A DNA stretch of 64,000 bases from Comamonadaceae bacterium (GTDB taxonomy: Bacteria; Pseudomonadota; Gammaproteobacteria; Burkholderiales; Burkholderiaceae_C). The stretch covers positions 1 through 64,000 of the forward strand of contig JAJTEW010000001.1 of NCBI GenBank assembly GCA_021299875.1, read 5' to 3'. Shown piece after piece: positions 18,230 through 27,772 of this stretch (position 1 is its first letter; every line of letters starts with the position of its first letter). The notes below the pieces were generated by a model. That model searched no databases. It was not told the DNA's origin and worked only from the letters and a program-made list of their open reading frames with translations. A program made the position numbers and the translations under genes.

Positions 18230-18655
18230 TTATCCCACCACCAGGCCAGCAGCCCGGATGCCCGCCATGCAAATCAACTCGTCCTCATCGCCAGTTCCTC
18301 CGCTGGCTCCAACAGAGCCCAGAATGCGGCCTTGCGCATCCTTGATGAGCACCGCGCCTGGCTGTGGCAAAAATTTGCCTTCGGCGGTAGCAGCCAAGGC
18401 AACAAAAAAGTTCGGGTTGTCTTTGGCGCGCTCAGCCAAGGCTCGGCTGGACGAACCCATGCCCACAGCACCCCAGGCCTTGCCCCGTGCAATGTCAAAG
18501 CGGAACATGCTGGCGCCGTCTTCACGCGCAAAAGCCACCAGCTGACCCGATTCATCCAGCACCACAATGCCCATGGGTTTGTAATGAGCGGCCCGAGCCG
18601 CTTGCATGGCGCCTTGCAAAATTTGATGGGCTTGATTCAGAGTCAAAGAGTTCAC
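18230..18655 (-). CDS. GlcG/HbpS-family (DUF336) protein
   Basis: A 141-residue GlcG-like protein. Family features are LTLNQAHQILQGAMQAAR, GIVVLDESGQLVAFAREDGASMF, ARGKAWGAVGMGSSS and the glycine-rich C-terminal IGSVGASGGTGDEDE-like end. Such proteins accompany glycolate, propanediol and aromatic catabolic genes; some bind heme, most have no proven activity. It starts with GTG and lies directly upstream of the HIBADH-family gene, supporting a shared pathway. Confidence 0.88.
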   Translation of the reverse strand: MNSLTLNQAHQILQGAMQAARAAHYKPMGIVVLDESGQLVAFAREDGASMFRFDIARGKAWGAVGMGSSSRALAERAKDNPNFFVALAATAEGKFLPQPGAVLIKDAQGRILGSVGASGGTGDEDELICMAGIRAAGLVVG

Positions 18656-18784
18656 GACAGAGGTCTCACTGAAAATAATGGAGAGTTTCAGGCTATCAGA
18701 ATCGCACCCAAAGCCTGTCTTCTGTTTGACAAAGGCCCTGTGCGAGGCGTCATCGCACTGCGCGGTCAGACACAGAGCGGCCCG

Positions 18785-20068
18785 TTAAACCAACTTGTCC
18801 ACGGCGCGTGAAAAACTGACCTTCTTTTGGCTGAAGGCCTCGTGTTGATCCTCTACTTTGTCCAGCTCGTACAGGTAGTTGACCATCAGGCCACCTGATT
18901 GTTGAAGTCCTTTTTTGGACAGGTCAGCGGCCCAATTGATTTGGTGCAAGGTTGCACCATTGCTGAGGTGGAACTTGCCCACCGCATCGCCACGGGCTTC
19001 GGGCGTTGAGTGCATGAGGTAAAGCGCGCACAGACGCAAGAGCGCGGCTTTTTCTGCCTCAGGGCAGCGATCGGGGTGCCAGCCCGCCTTCAGGCGTTCG
19101 GCCCAACTCAAACCACCCAGCAACAAGGTTTTTTGGGCTTCTTGCCCTTTGCGCAACTGCACGGCGCTGAGCTTGTCTTCGGACAAGGGCGCACCCGAGT
19201 CGAGCCAGGCGGTGAGGCCTGGAATGGGCGAGAGGGTGCAAAAAGTTTTGAGTGAGGGCATCTCTTCGATCAATTTTTGCGCCACACGCTTGATCAAAAA
19301 ATTGCCCAAGGACACGCCTTTGAGGCCTGGCTGGCAATTGCTGATGGAATAAAAAATAGCCGATTTGAAACTCTTGGACTCACCCACGGGTGCCTGCTTG
19401 TTGATCAGCCCTGCGATGTCTTTGGCAATGCCCGGCACCAGCGCCACCTCCACAAAAATCAAGGGCTCCCCCGGCAACTGGGGATGAAAAAATGCAAAGC
19501 AACGGCGGTCAGGCTGCAATCGGCGGCGCAGGTCGTCCCAGCCATCGATGGCGTGTACCGATTCATGCTCAATGATCTTTTCGAGCAACTGAGCTGGCGA
19601 ATTCCAGGTGATTTGGTGCAGCTCCAAAAAGCCGGGGTTGAACCAAGAGCTGAGCAGGTGGTGCATGTCTGCGTCGGTGGCCCGAAAAGCGGGATGGTCC
19701 TTCAGGTACGACAACAGCGTCTGGCGCATCTTCAAAATCGTGGCCGTCCCGGCAGGCGCCCGGTTGATCCGCCGCAGCAGCTCTTGGCGGGGCGGCTCCA
19801 CCGTCTGAAACAAGTGGATCAGGCTGGCTTCGTTGCGCTCGGTGTTGTAGCGGTTGGCGGCATCCATCACCATCGCCGGGTCTGGATTGAACTCGTTGGA
19901 CAGGTGGTGGAAAAAATCCGATTGACTGCGCTTGTCCAGGTGCTCGTAGTTGTCGATCAACTTGACGGCCATGCTTTGCGCATTGGCCTCGCCCCGGGCG
20001 CTCAAGAGCTTTTTGGTGGCTTGCTTGGCGGCATCGAGTTTTTTGTTTTGAATGAAGCGTTCCAGCAT
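18785..20068 (-). CDS. Malonyl-CoA decarboxylase
   Basis: A 427-residue enzyme releasing CO2 from malonyl-CoA to give acetyl-CoA. The N-terminal helical part covers roughly residues 1-120. The GNAT-like catalytic domain includes IIEHESVHAIDGW, CFAFFHPQLPGEPLIFVEVALV, FYSISNCQPGLKGVSLGNFLIKRV and FCTLSPIPGLTAWL; the serine and histidine of these regions match residues reported as catalytic in the family. It stands alone: no malonyl-CoA synthetase (MatB) or malonate transporter is adjacent. A 14-bp palindrome lies 65-80 bp upstream. Confidence 0.93.
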   Translation of the reverse strand: MLERFIQNKKLDAAKQATKKLLSARGEANAQSMAVKLIDNYEHLDKRSQSDFFHHLSNEFNPDPAMVMDAANRYNTERNEASLIHLFQTVEPPRQELLRRINRAPAGTATILKMRQTLLSYLKDHPAFRATDADMHHLLSSWFNPGFLELHQITWNSPAQLLEKIIEHESVHAIDGWDDLRRRLQPDRRCFAFFHPQLPGEPLIFVEVALVPGIAKDIAGLINKQAPVGESKSFKSAIFYSISNCQPGLKGVSLGNFLIKRVAQKLIEEMPSLKTFCTLSPIPGLTAWLDSGAPLSEDKLSAVQLRKGQEAQKTLLLGGLSWAERLKAGWHPDRCPEAEKAALLRLCALYLMHSTPEARGDAVGKFHLSNGATLHQINWAADLSKKGLQQSGGLMVNYLYELDKVEDQHEAFSQKKVSFSRAVDKLV

Positions 20069-20133
20069 GTTGCCCTCTTGGGAAGCATTGTTCTGTCCAA
20101 TGTGGCCAGAAACGACAACTCAGCTTACACGGT

Positions 20134-20147
20134 GACCCAAGTCCTTG
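20134..20147. promoter_or_regulatory. 14-bp dyad upstream of malonyl-CoA decarboxylase
   Basis: CCCAAG-TC-CTTGGG lies between the decarboxylase start (20068) and the BenE stop (20175). The two-base centre is too tight for an RNA hairpin, so a protein-binding site is the likelier reading. Both neighbouring genes run leftward, so it would act on the decarboxylase promoter. Confidence 0.35.
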
Positions 20148-20174
20148 GGAAATATGTCGGACAAACACTGCCGA

Positions 20175-21401
20175 TCAAGTGCTTTTGAAATCAGCCCGCT
20201 CCATCCACCAAGACACCGCAAAACCGGCCACCAGACCCCAAAACGCCGCGCCGATGTTGAACAGCCCCATATCGGCCACCGTGACCAACAAGCTGACCAA
20301 AGCGCCGAGTGAGAACTTGCCCGCACCAAACGAGGCCACAAACGCGCCTTGCAGCACGCGCAGCATGGCCAGACCGCCCAGCACCATGATGAACTCTTTG
20401 GGGGCAGCCAGCATGAGCCCGGTGAAGGTGGGTGCCATCAGGCCAAACAACAGCGCCAGCAGACCAAAGATCAATGCGCCGCTGTAGTGGCGCGGTTTCT
20501 CGCCCGACGAGGTGAGCAAGCCGTTGGTCGGTCCTGTCAGGCAGGTGCTGACGGCACCGAACACCGCACTGATGGCTGCGCCCACACCGCAGGCCACGGC
20601 GATCATGTTGACAGGTGGCTCGTGCCCTGCGCTTTTGAGCACGGCGACGCCTTGCCCGTTTTGCACCACCAGCACCGTGATGGCCAAGGGCACCACCAAC
20701 TCGAACATGGCGGCAAAAGACCACACTGGGACCTGAATCACTGGTTGTGCCAAGGCCAGTTGGCCTAAGGCAGCGCCATCCAAGCGACCTGACAGCGCCA
20801 CCGCCAAGGCCCCCACCAGCAAGGCGCCGATGACGGGTGGCAGGCGTTTGCCCCAATCGGCCCGCGCCGACAGCAACAAAAACACGGCGACCATCGGGGC
20901 CGCGATGGCCACATCGCTTTCCAGCGCCCGCACGATGTCCAGACCAAAACGCAAGAAGACACCCGCCACCATGCCCATGACGATGGGCATGGGCAAGGCT
21001 GCCATGACGCGCTTGACCCATCCGCTCAGACCCAGCACCAAGATCAGCGCACTGGTCGCATAAAAAGCGCCAATCACCTCGGCAAAACTCAGGTGCTGCA
21101 AAGCGGGCCCCACCAACACCGTGCCCGGAATCGTCCAGCCAAAAGCCAAGGGGGTGGTGTAACGCCAGCTCATCAACCAAGTGACCAAGCCATTGACAAA
21201 GAAAACACCGAACACCCAAGACGCCAATTCTTCAGGTGACAAGCCGCCCCGCGTGCCGACCGACAAAATGATGGCCACAGGCCCGGTGGCCGCAAAAATG
21301 AAACCGATCAGCCCATTGGCGGCATAGGTGGCGCCAAAATCCGCTCGAACTTGCCGCCAGCTGGGCGGGGCAACGGCAGGGGTTTCCAAGTGTTTGAACA
21401 A
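20175..21401 (-). CDS. benE: BenE-family benzoate/H+ symporter-like transporter
   Basis: A 408-residue inner-membrane protein with about 12 hydrophobic segments. The N-terminal YAANGLIGFIFAATGPVAIILSVG, the GWTIPGTVLVGPALQH region and the later SAVFGAVSTCLTGPTNGLLTSSGE are characteristic of BenE transporters. The start is TTG, with AAGG about 7 bases upstream; no closer ATG exists. No benzoate-degradation genes are in the window, so the actual substrate may be another aromatic acid. Confidence 0.85.
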   Translation of the reverse strand: MFKHLETPAVAPPSWRQVRADFGATYAANGLIGFIFAATGPVAIILSVGTRGGLSPEELASWVFGVFFVNGLVTWLMSWRYTTPLAFGWTIPGTVLVGPALQHLSFAEVIGAFYATSALILVLGLSGWVKRVMAALPMPIVMGMVAGVFLRFGLDIVRALESDVAIAAPMVAVFLLLSARADWGKRLPPVIGALLVGALAVALSGRLDGAALGQLALAQPVIQVPVWSFAAMFELVVPLAITVLVVQNGQGVAVLKSAGHEPPVNMIAVACGVGAAISAVFGAVSTCLTGPTNGLLTSSGEKPRHYSGALIFGLLALLFGLMAPTFTGLMLAAPKEFIMVLGGLAMLRVLQGAFVASFGAGKFSLGALVSLLVTVADMGLFNIGAAFWGLVAGFAVSWWMERADFKST

Positions 21402-21441
21402 ATCGGGACCTTGGTGAAAACAAGAACGGGCTCAGGTTATC

Positions 21442-21474
21442 AAAAAAAAACCGCCCCTCGGGCGAGGGGCGGTT
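21442..21474 (-). terminator. Rho-independent terminator of the BMP/ABC operon
   Basis: A GC-rich stem (CCGCCCC at 21451-21457 with GGGGCGG at 21466-21472, extended by further pairs) is followed on the minus strand by nine T. It lies 34 bp after the stop of the BMP lipoprotein, the last gene of the leftward ABC operon. Confidence 0.9.
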
Positions 21475-21505
21475 TCGCGAAACAAGTTCGGCAGATCGTG
21501 TCGGA

Positions 21506-22645
21506 TCACTTCTTGCCGGGAATCTTGCCTTCCACGCCCTTGACGTAGAACATCACGCCGCCCAGGTACTTGTCATCGGCCACCACATCTTTGGCCAACA
21601 TTTCCTTGCCAGACTGGTCCACGATCGGGCCCTTCCAGATGGCAAAGCTGCCGTCTTTCAAGCCCGCATTGATTTCGGCAATGCGCTTTTTGATGTCTTC
21701 AGGCACGTCGGCGGCCACGTTGACCATTTCGATCGCGCCTTCTTTCACGCCCCACCAGCTGGAACCGGTACTCCACTTGCCTTCCAGGGCTTCACCTACG
21801 GCTTTGACGTAATAAGGACCCCAGTTGATCACTGCCGAACCCAAGTGGGCCTTGGGGCCGTAGGCGGTCATGTCGGAATCCCAACCAAAAGCGCGCTTGC
21901 CCATTTTTTCAGCGGTTTGCAACACAGCCGAGGAGTCGGTGTTTTGCATCAACACGTCGGCGCCAGCGTTGATCAACGAAGTCGCCGCTTCGGATTCTTT
22001 GGGTGGGTTGAACCATTCGTTGACCCAGACCACTTTGGTCTTGATCTTGGGGTTCACCGACTGCGCACCCATGGTGTAGCTGTTGATGTTGCGGATCACC
22101 TCAGGAATTGGGATGGAAGCCACCACGCCCAAGACGTTGGTCTTGGTCATCTTGCCGGCAATCACACCCGCCATGTAAGCGCCTTCGTAGGTGCGGCTGT
22201 CGTAAGTGCGCATGTTCTCGGCGGTTTTGTAGCCGGTGGCATGTTCGAACTTGATGCCTTTGTTGTCAGCGGCGACTTTGAGCATGGGCTCCATGTAACC
22301 GAAGGTGGTGCCAAAGATCAGCTTGTTGCCCTGGGCCGCCATGTCGCGGATCACGCGCTCGGCGTCAGCGCTTTCTGGCACTTTTTCAACGAATGTGGTG
22401 ACCACTTTGTCGCCAAACGCTTTTTCGATTTCTTTGCGTCCGTTGTCGTGCGCAAAGGTCCAACCGCCATCGCCCACAGGGCCAACATAGGCAAACGCGA
22501 TCTTCAGGGGCTCGGGCTTGGCAACCGCAGCAGGGGCAGCGGCCTTGGGGGCCTCTTCTTTTTTGCCACAACCGACCAATGCGGCGGCGGCCACAGCGGT
22601 CAGGGCCACCATCTTGACGATGGAGCGCTTGGAGATGTCTGTCAT
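21506..22645 (-). CDS. BMP-family lipoprotein, substrate-binding subunit of a purine/nucleoside ABC importer
   Basis: A 379-residue lipoprotein. The lipobox ALVGC places lipidated Cys26 after a hydrophobic signal, followed by an Ala/Pro/Lys linker. The BMP domain shows LKIAFAYVGPVGDGGWTFAHDNGRKEIE, DMAAQGNKLIFGTTFGYME, TYEGAYMAGVIAGKMTKT and SSWWGVKEGAIEMVNV. It is the last gene of the operon ATPase-permease-permease-BMP and is followed by a strong terminator. Placement next to guanine deaminase suggests uptake of guanine, xanthine or nucleosides. Confidence 0.93.
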   Translation of the reverse strand: MTDISKRSIVKMVALTAVAAAALVGCGKKEEAPKAAAPAAVAKPEPLKIAFAYVGPVGDGGWTFAHDNGRKEIEKAFGDKVVTTFVEKVPESADAERVIRDMAAQGNKLIFGTTFGYMEPMLKVAADNKGIKFEHATGYKTAENMRTYDSRTYEGAYMAGVIAGKMTKTNVLGVVASIPIPEVIRNINSYTMGAQSVNPKIKTKVVWVNEWFNPPKESEAATSLINAGADVLMQNTDSSAVLQTAEKMGKRAFGWDSDMTAYGPKAHLGSAVINWGPYYVKAVGEALEGKWSTGSSWWGVKEGAIEMVNVAADVPEDIKKRIAEINAGLKDGSFAIWKGPIVDQSGKEMLAKDVVADDKYLGGVMFYVKGVEGKIPGKK

Positions 22646-22690
22646 GTCAGTTCCTTTAAACAGGGTTACAGGGGTTGAAGAAAACGCAGA

Positions 22691-23611
22691 TTATGAACCG
22701 GGGTAAAACGGCTTACCCAAAGACGCTGGCATGTTGACCCGAATCCAAGTAGGGTTACGTGAAATCAAGGCCAACACCACAATCGTGGCGATGTAAGGCA
22801 GTGCCGAAAGCAACTGGCTGGGCACCTCAACACCCATGCCTTGCAAATGGAACTGCAGCATGGTCACACCGCCAAACAAGTAAGCCCCAAGCAATACACG
22901 TGCCGGACGCCAAGTCGCAAAAGTGGTCAGCGCCAGCGCGATCCAGCCCTTGCCGGCCACCATGCCTTCGACCCACAGCGGCGTGTAGCTCACCGAGATG
23001 TAAGCCCCAGCCAGGCCGCACAAAGCGCCCCCAGCCACCACCGCCGCCAGCCGAATAAGGCGCACCGGATAGCCCAAAGCGTGTGCAGAAGCTGGCGACT
23101 CACCCACCGCCCGCAGCACCAAACCGGTGCGGCTTTTGTAAAGGAACCAGATCAGTGCCAAAACCAACAAAATGGCGCCGTACACCAAGGGGTGTTGTTT
23201 GAAGAAAGCAGGGCCCAACAAAGGCATATCGGCCAAGAAGGGAATCTCGTAGTTGGGCCGCTCGGGCAGTTTCTCTTGAACGTAGCCAATGCCCACAAAG
23301 GCGGAGAAGCCCACTCCGAACAAACTCAGCGCCAAACCGGTGGCGTATTGGTTGGTGCCCAGCCAAATCACCAGCACCCCAAAAACAGCCGCCAAGACCG
23401 CGCCCGCGCCCATGCCCGCCAAAAATCCCAACCAATCGTTGCCGGTGTGCACCACGCAAGCAAAACCCGCAATGGCAGCGCACAACATCATGCCCTCGGC
23501 CCCCAGGTTCACCACCCCGGCCTTTTCATTGATGAGCAAACCCAAGGCGGCAATGGCCAGCACGGTCCCCGCATTCAGGGTGGCGGCGATCAGCAAGGCA
23601 TACGACTCCAT
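22691..23611 (-). CDS. ABC transporter permease (NupC/YufQ-type), second permease
   Basis: A 306-residue integral membrane protein with about 8-9 hydrophobic helices. The conserved INEKAGVVNLGAEGMMLCAAIAGF segment near residue 30 is typical of the BMP-associated permeases (BPD_transp_2 family). I use the ATG at 23611, whose first base is shared with the last base of the upstream permease stop (TGATG), rather than a longer frame-open start. It pairs with the permease at 23611-24684 to form the membrane channel. Confidence 0.92.
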   Translation of the reverse strand: MESYALLIAATLNAGTVLAIAALGLLINEKAGVVNLGAEGMMLCAAIAGFACVVHTGNDWLGFLAGMGAGAVLAAVFGVLVIWLGTNQYATGLALSLFGVGFSAFVGIGYVQEKLPERPNYEIPFLADMPLLGPAFFKQHPLVYGAILLVLALIWFLYKSRTGLVLRAVGESPASAHALGYPVRLIRLAAVVAGGALCGLAGAYISVSYTPLWVEGMVAGKGWIALALTTFATWRPARVLLGAYLFGGVTMLQFHLQGMGVEVPSQLLSALPYIATIVVLALISRNPTWIRVNMPASLGKPFYPGS

Positions 23612-24684
23612 CACACGCTCCCGATTTTTTTGGACACCCAACGCAAGCGGTAGGCGACCAAGGTGTCACACGCCAGCAGGCAAAACAACAACAAGCCCTG
23701 AAAAACGCCCGTGATCGACTTGGGCAAGCCCAAGCGCGATTGCGCCAATTCACCACCGATGTAAAACATGCTCATCAACACCGCCGAAAAGACCATGCCA
23801 GCGGGGTGCAAGCGCCCGACGAAGGCCACGATGATGGCGGCAAAACCGTAACCCGCAGGCACATAAGGCGTGAGTTGCCCAATGGGCCCGGCGACCTCCA
23901 AGGCGCCCGCCAGACCTGCAGCGCCGCCCGACACCAACAGCGCCACCCACAAAGCCTTGCGAGAAGAAAAGCCTGCATAACGCGCAGCCTCAGGCGCCAG
24001 CCCACCCACCTGTTGGGCAAAGCCCGCCCGGGTGCGAAACAAAAACACCCACAGCAGTCCTGCGCCCACCAGCCCCAACAGCAAACCCACGCTCACCCGA
24101 GAGCCATCCATCAACCGCGGAATTTGCGTCACCGACTCAAAGGTTTTGGACTGCGGAAAATTGAAACCCGCTGGGTCTTTCCAGGGGCCGTAAACCAAAT
24201 AACTGAGCACCATACCAGCGACGTAGACCAACATCAGACTGACCAAAATTTCGTTGGCATTGAAGCGGTCGCGCAAAAAAGCCGTGATGCCCGCCCAAAA
24301 CATGCCCCCTAAAACGCCAGCCAAAAGCACCGCCAACACGATCCAACGTCCGGTGTCTTTGTCAGCCAACAGGGCCACACCCCCAGCACAGACCGCACCC
24401 ATGACAAACTGCCCCTCGGCACCGATGTTCCACACGTTGGACCTGAAACACACCGCCAAACCCAAGGCGATGATCAGCAGCGGCGTGGCCTTGACCATCA
24501 GTTCACCCAAGGCGTAGCTGGTTTTGATCGGCTCCCAGAAAAACATTTGTAAACCGCGCAGGGGATCTTTGCCCAGCGCCATGAACAGCGCCACACCCAA
24601 GAGCACAGTGAGAATCAAGGCCAACACTGGCGACGCATAGGTCCACAGATTTGAAGCTTGGGGACGGAGTTCAAGCCGCAGCAT
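23611..24684 (-). CDS. ABC transporter permease (NupB/YufP-type), first permease
   Basis: A 357-residue inner-membrane permease. The TPLLIIALGLAVCFRSNVWNIGAEGQFVMGAVCAGG segment is the family signature. MLVYVAGMVLSYLVYGPWKDPAGFNFPQS marks the large periplasmic loop region, as in guanosine and simple-sugar-like importers. The ATG at 24684 is preferred; it overlaps the ATPase 3' end by 14 bp, and a frame-open ATG at 24723 would lengthen the overlap. Confidence 0.92.
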   Translation of the reverse strand: MLRLELRPQASNLWTYASPVLALILTVLLGVALFMALGKDPLRGLQMFFWEPIKTSYALGELMVKATPLLIIALGLAVCFRSNVWNIGAEGQFVMGAVCAGGVALLADKDTGRWIVLAVLLAGVLGGMFWAGITAFLRDRFNANEILVSLMLVYVAGMVLSYLVYGPWKDPAGFNFPQSKTFESVTQIPRLMDGSRVSVGLLLGLVGAGLLWVFLFRTRAGFAQQVGGLAPEAARYAGFSSRKALWVALLVSGGAAGLAGALEVAGPIGQLTPYVPAGYGFAAIIVAFVGRLHPAGMVFSAVLMSMFYIGGELAQSRLGLPKSITGVFQGLLLFCLLACDTLVAYRLRWVSKKIGSV

Positions 24685-26254
24685 GTGGCGCACCTTCTTT
24701 TGCAGACACGGCCCGGTTGGCATCGGGCCACAAGCCGCTCATCCACTCACCCATGCGCTCCACCGTGGCCTCGGTCCGCGCCACCGACGGCGACAAACGC
24801 CCCTTGGCGATGACATGCAATCGGTCTGACAACTCGAACAATTCGTCCAACTCCTCACTCACCACCAGCACCGCGCAACCCGCATCGCGCAGCGCCAAAA
24901 TTTCGGCGCGGATCTGCGCCGCTGCGCCCACATCCACGCCCCAGGTGGGTTGCGAGACGATGAGCAGCTTCGGCGCAGCACTGATCTCACGCCCCACAAT
25001 GAACTTTTGCAAATTGCCGCCCGACAACGACTGCGCTGCGGCATCGGGCCCAGAGGCCTTGACCTTGAAGCGCTCAATGACGCTGCGGGCCTGATCGGCC
25101 AGCGCACCCATGCGCACCCAGCCGCCCGCACCCACGGCTTCGCTGCGCGTGAGCAGCAGGTTTTGCGACAGGCTCAGCGAGGGCACAGCACCGCGTCCCA
25201 GACGCTCTTCGGGCACAAAGTGCAGACCCATTTGCCTGCGCGGCACCGGCCCCAAAGCTGCCACCGCTTGGCCAGCCAGCGTCACACTGGCTGCGCCGCA
25301 CTGCTGGCCTGCCCGGGTGTCTTCGCCTGACAAGGCCCACATCAATTCCCTTTGCCCGTTGCCCGATACACCGGCCAGTCCCACCACCTCGCCCGCACGA
25401 ACCTGCAAGTTAATGCCCTCCAAGTCCATGCCAAACGGGTCTTTCCGCGTCAGGCTCAGGCCCTTGACCGACAAAACCAGCTCGCCCGGTTCACGCGCCA
25501 CATGCTGCAAGGCCGGGGGCTCGGCCCCGATCATCAAACGGCTGAGACTGGCGTTGGACTCTTCACGCGGATCACACACGCCCGTCAGCTTGCCGCCGCG
25601 CAGCACAGTGCAAGCGCTGCACAGCGCGCGAATCTCATGCAACTTGTGCGAGATGTACAAAATACTGACGCCCTGGCTGACCAGCTTGTGCAGCACCACA
25701 AACAATTTTTCAACCGCCTGCGGTGTCAGCACCGACGTCGGCTCGTCCAAAATCAACAACTTGGGCTCGGTCAGCAAGGCGCGGATGATCTCCACCCGCT
25801 GCATCTCGCCCACGCTCAGGGTGTGCACCGGGCGCTCGGGCTGCAGGTCCAGGCCGTACTCGCTGGCCTTGGCCACGATGCGCTCGGTGACTTCGGCCAG
25901 GCTCAGGGTTTTGTCCAAACCCAGCCAGACGTTTTCGGCCACGGTGAGCGTGTCAAACAGGCTGAAGTGCTGGAACACCATGCTGATGCCCAGCTTGCGC
26001 GCTTCTTGCGGGTTGCGGATGCTGACCGGCTGACCTTTGAAAAACACTTGGCCTTCATCGGGTTTGACCGAGCCGTAAATGATTTTCATCAGGGTGGATT
26101 TGCCCGCACCGTTCTCGCCCAACACGGCATGGGCCTGGCCGGGCATCACGCTCAACGACACGTCCTGATTGGCCACCACGCCGGGGTAGCGTTTGGTGAT
26201 GCCCTGCAAAGACAAAAGGGGGGTGATCATGTCGGGTTCGATGAAGGGTCTCAT
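24671..26254 (-). CDS. ABC transporter ATP-binding protein with two nucleotide-binding domains
   Basis: A 527-residue cytoplasmic ATPase with tandem NBDs. The N-terminal half has an intact Walker A (GENGAGKST), signature LSVGEMQRVEI and Walker B LLILDEPTSVL. The C-terminal half has a degenerate P-loop (GVSGNGQREL) and signature LSGGNLQKF, the usual arrangement for sugar/nucleoside importers of this class. The start at 26254 is chosen over a frame-open upstream codon because AGGA lies about 15 bases before it and the family N-terminus fits; the ATG at 26230 is an alternative. It is divergent from guaD by 131 bp, so both probably answer to the same purine signal. Confidence 0.93.
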   Translation of the reverse strand: MRPFIEPDMITPLLSLQGITKRYPGVVANQDVSLSVMPGQAHAVLGENGAGKSTLMKIIYGSVKPDEGQVFFKGQPVSIRNPQEARKLGISMVFQHFSLFDTLTVAENVWLGLDKTLSLAEVTERIVAKASEYGLDLQPERPVHTLSVGEMQRVEIIRALLTEPKLLILDEPTSVLTPQAVEKLFVVLHKLVSQGVSILYISHKLHEIRALCSACTVLRGGKLTGVCDPREESNASLSRLMIGAEPPALQHVAREPGELVLSVKGLSLTRKDPFGMDLEGINLQVRAGEVVGLAGVSGNGQRELMWALSGEDTRAGQQCGAASVTLAGQAVAALGPVPRRQMGLHFVPEERLGRGAVPSLSLSQNLLLTRSEAVGAGGWVRMGALADQARSVIERFKVKASGPDAAAQSLSGGNLQKFIVGREISAAPKLLIVSQPTWGVDVGAAAQIRAEILALRDAGCAVLVVSEELDELFELSDRLHVIAKGRLSPSVARTEATVERMGEWMSGLWPDANRAVSAKEGAPHAAA

Positions 26255-26385
26255 AAATTTCTTGCAAAGTCCTTGCCTAAAGCGGTGACCCGAGCCTTGC
26301 AAACCAAGCGATTGCCGCACAATGTAACACTGCAAATACCCGCTTTTTCCGGGTGTTTATCCCCGTACGCTGACCCGCCCTCACC

Positions 26386-27720
26386 ATGCCGCACGCCTCC
26401 CACCCGACCGATATTCAAGCTTGGCGAGCCAGCATCCTGTGGTTCCCTGATCCGCACAGCCCCCAAGCGCGCCATGAAAGTGATGGCCTGCTGGTCACTG
26501 GCCAGGGCGCCGACGGCATCGTGCAGGTGGTGGCCATCGGAGACTGGGCGACGCTGCACCACCAATACCCCGACCTGCCCACCACCCACTGGCCCGGCCT
26601 GTGCATCGCGCCGGGCTTTGTCGATCTGCATATTCACTACCCACAAACCGATGTGATCGGCTCGCCCGCCGACGGCCTGCTGCCCTGGCTGGAGCACTAC
26701 ACCTTTCCGCACGAAAAGCAGTTTGCCGACCCCACATACGCGCACGAAGTCACCGGCTTCTTTTTGGATGAGTTGATGCGCCACGGCGTGACCACGGCGC
26801 TGTGTTTTGCCACCGTGCATCCCGAGTCGGTCGATGCCTTCATGGCCGAGGCGCAAGCCCGTCGTCTGCGCATGGTCACCGGCAAGGTGCTGCAAGACCG
26901 CCACAGTCCCGAAGGCCTGCGCGATACGGACACGGCTTTGAGCCTGCGCCAAACCGAAGACCTGATTCGCCGTTGGCACGGTTTGGATCGCCTGGGTTAC
27001 GCCATCACGCCGCGCTTTGCGCCCACCAGCACCACCTCTCAGTTGCACGGCGCAGGTGAGATCGCGCAACAATTTCCTGATGTGTGGATTCAGTCGCACG
27101 CGGCCGAGAACGTGGACGAAATCCGCTGGGTTCACGAACTCTTCCCCGAAGCGCGCAGCTATCTGGATGTGTACGACCGCGCGGGCCTGCTGCGACAGCG
27201 CTCGGTGTATGCGCACTGCATTTATCTGGATGATGCCGACCGCCGCCGCATGGCCGAGGTGGGTGCGACCGCTGCCGTCAGCCCCACCAGCAACCTGTTT
27301 TTGGGCAGCGGATTTTTCGACTACACCGCCTCAGATGCTGCTGGTCTGCGCTACGGCTTGGCCAGCGATGTGGGCGGCGGCACCAGCTTCAGTCCTTTTC
27401 ACACCATGCACGCCGCCTACACCGTGGCCAGGCAAAGCGTGGGCAGGCCGGGCATCAGCTTGTCACCCGAACACCTTTGGTGGCAACACACGGCAGGCGC
27501 TGCCGCAGCGCTGGACTTGGGCGGCAAAGTGGGCAACCTGCTGCCAGGCTGCGAAGCCGACTTCGTGGTGCTCAACCCCCAAGCCACGCCCCTGATGGCA
27601 CGACGCTCCGGGCAAACCGAGACCTTGGCTGAATGGTTGTTTGCCATGATCGTGCTGGGCGATGAACGCTTGATTGCGCACACGGTGATCCAAGGCCAAA
27701 GTGTGACGCTCAATCCATAG
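26386..27720 (+). CDS. guaD: Guanine deaminase
   Basis: A 444-residue zinc amidohydrolase converting guanine to xanthine. Metal ligands sit in PGFVDLHIHYPQ near residue 84, SHAAENVDE near residue 237, the AHCIYL histidine and the aspartate of GLASDVGGGTSFS. The PQTDVIGSPADGLLPWLEHYTFPHE segment is diagnostic for GuaD within the superfamily. The upstream 131-bp divergent region carries three TGCAAA repeats and a small ACCCG/CGGGT hairpin. The product would feed the xanthine dehydrogenase encoded at 60942-64000. Confidence 0.95.
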   Translation: MPHASHPTDIQAWRASILWFPDPHSPQARHESDGLLVTGQGADGIVQVVAIGDWATLHHQYPDLPTTHWPGLCIAPGFVDLHIHYPQTDVIGSPADGLLPWLEHYTFPHEKQFADPTYAHEVTGFFLDELMRHGVTTALCFATVHPESVDAFMAEAQARRLRMVTGKVLQDRHSPEGLRDTDTALSLRQTEDLIRRWHGLDRLGYAITPRFAPTSTTSQLHGAGEIAQQFPDVWIQSHAAENVDEIRWVHELFPEARSYLDVYDRAGLLRQRSVYAHCIYLDDADRRRMAEVGATAAVSPTSNLFLGSGFFDYTASDAAGLRYGLASDVGGGTSFSPFHTMHAAYTVARQSVGRPGISLSPEHLWWQHTAGAAAALDLGGKVGNLLPGCEADFVVLNPQATPLMARRSGQTETLAEWLFAMIVLGDERLIAHTVIQGQSVTLNP

Positions 27721-27772
27721 TTCAACGACTTCAGCCTCAAGAAAGTGGGCTTGCCTTGTCGGACAATACGGC

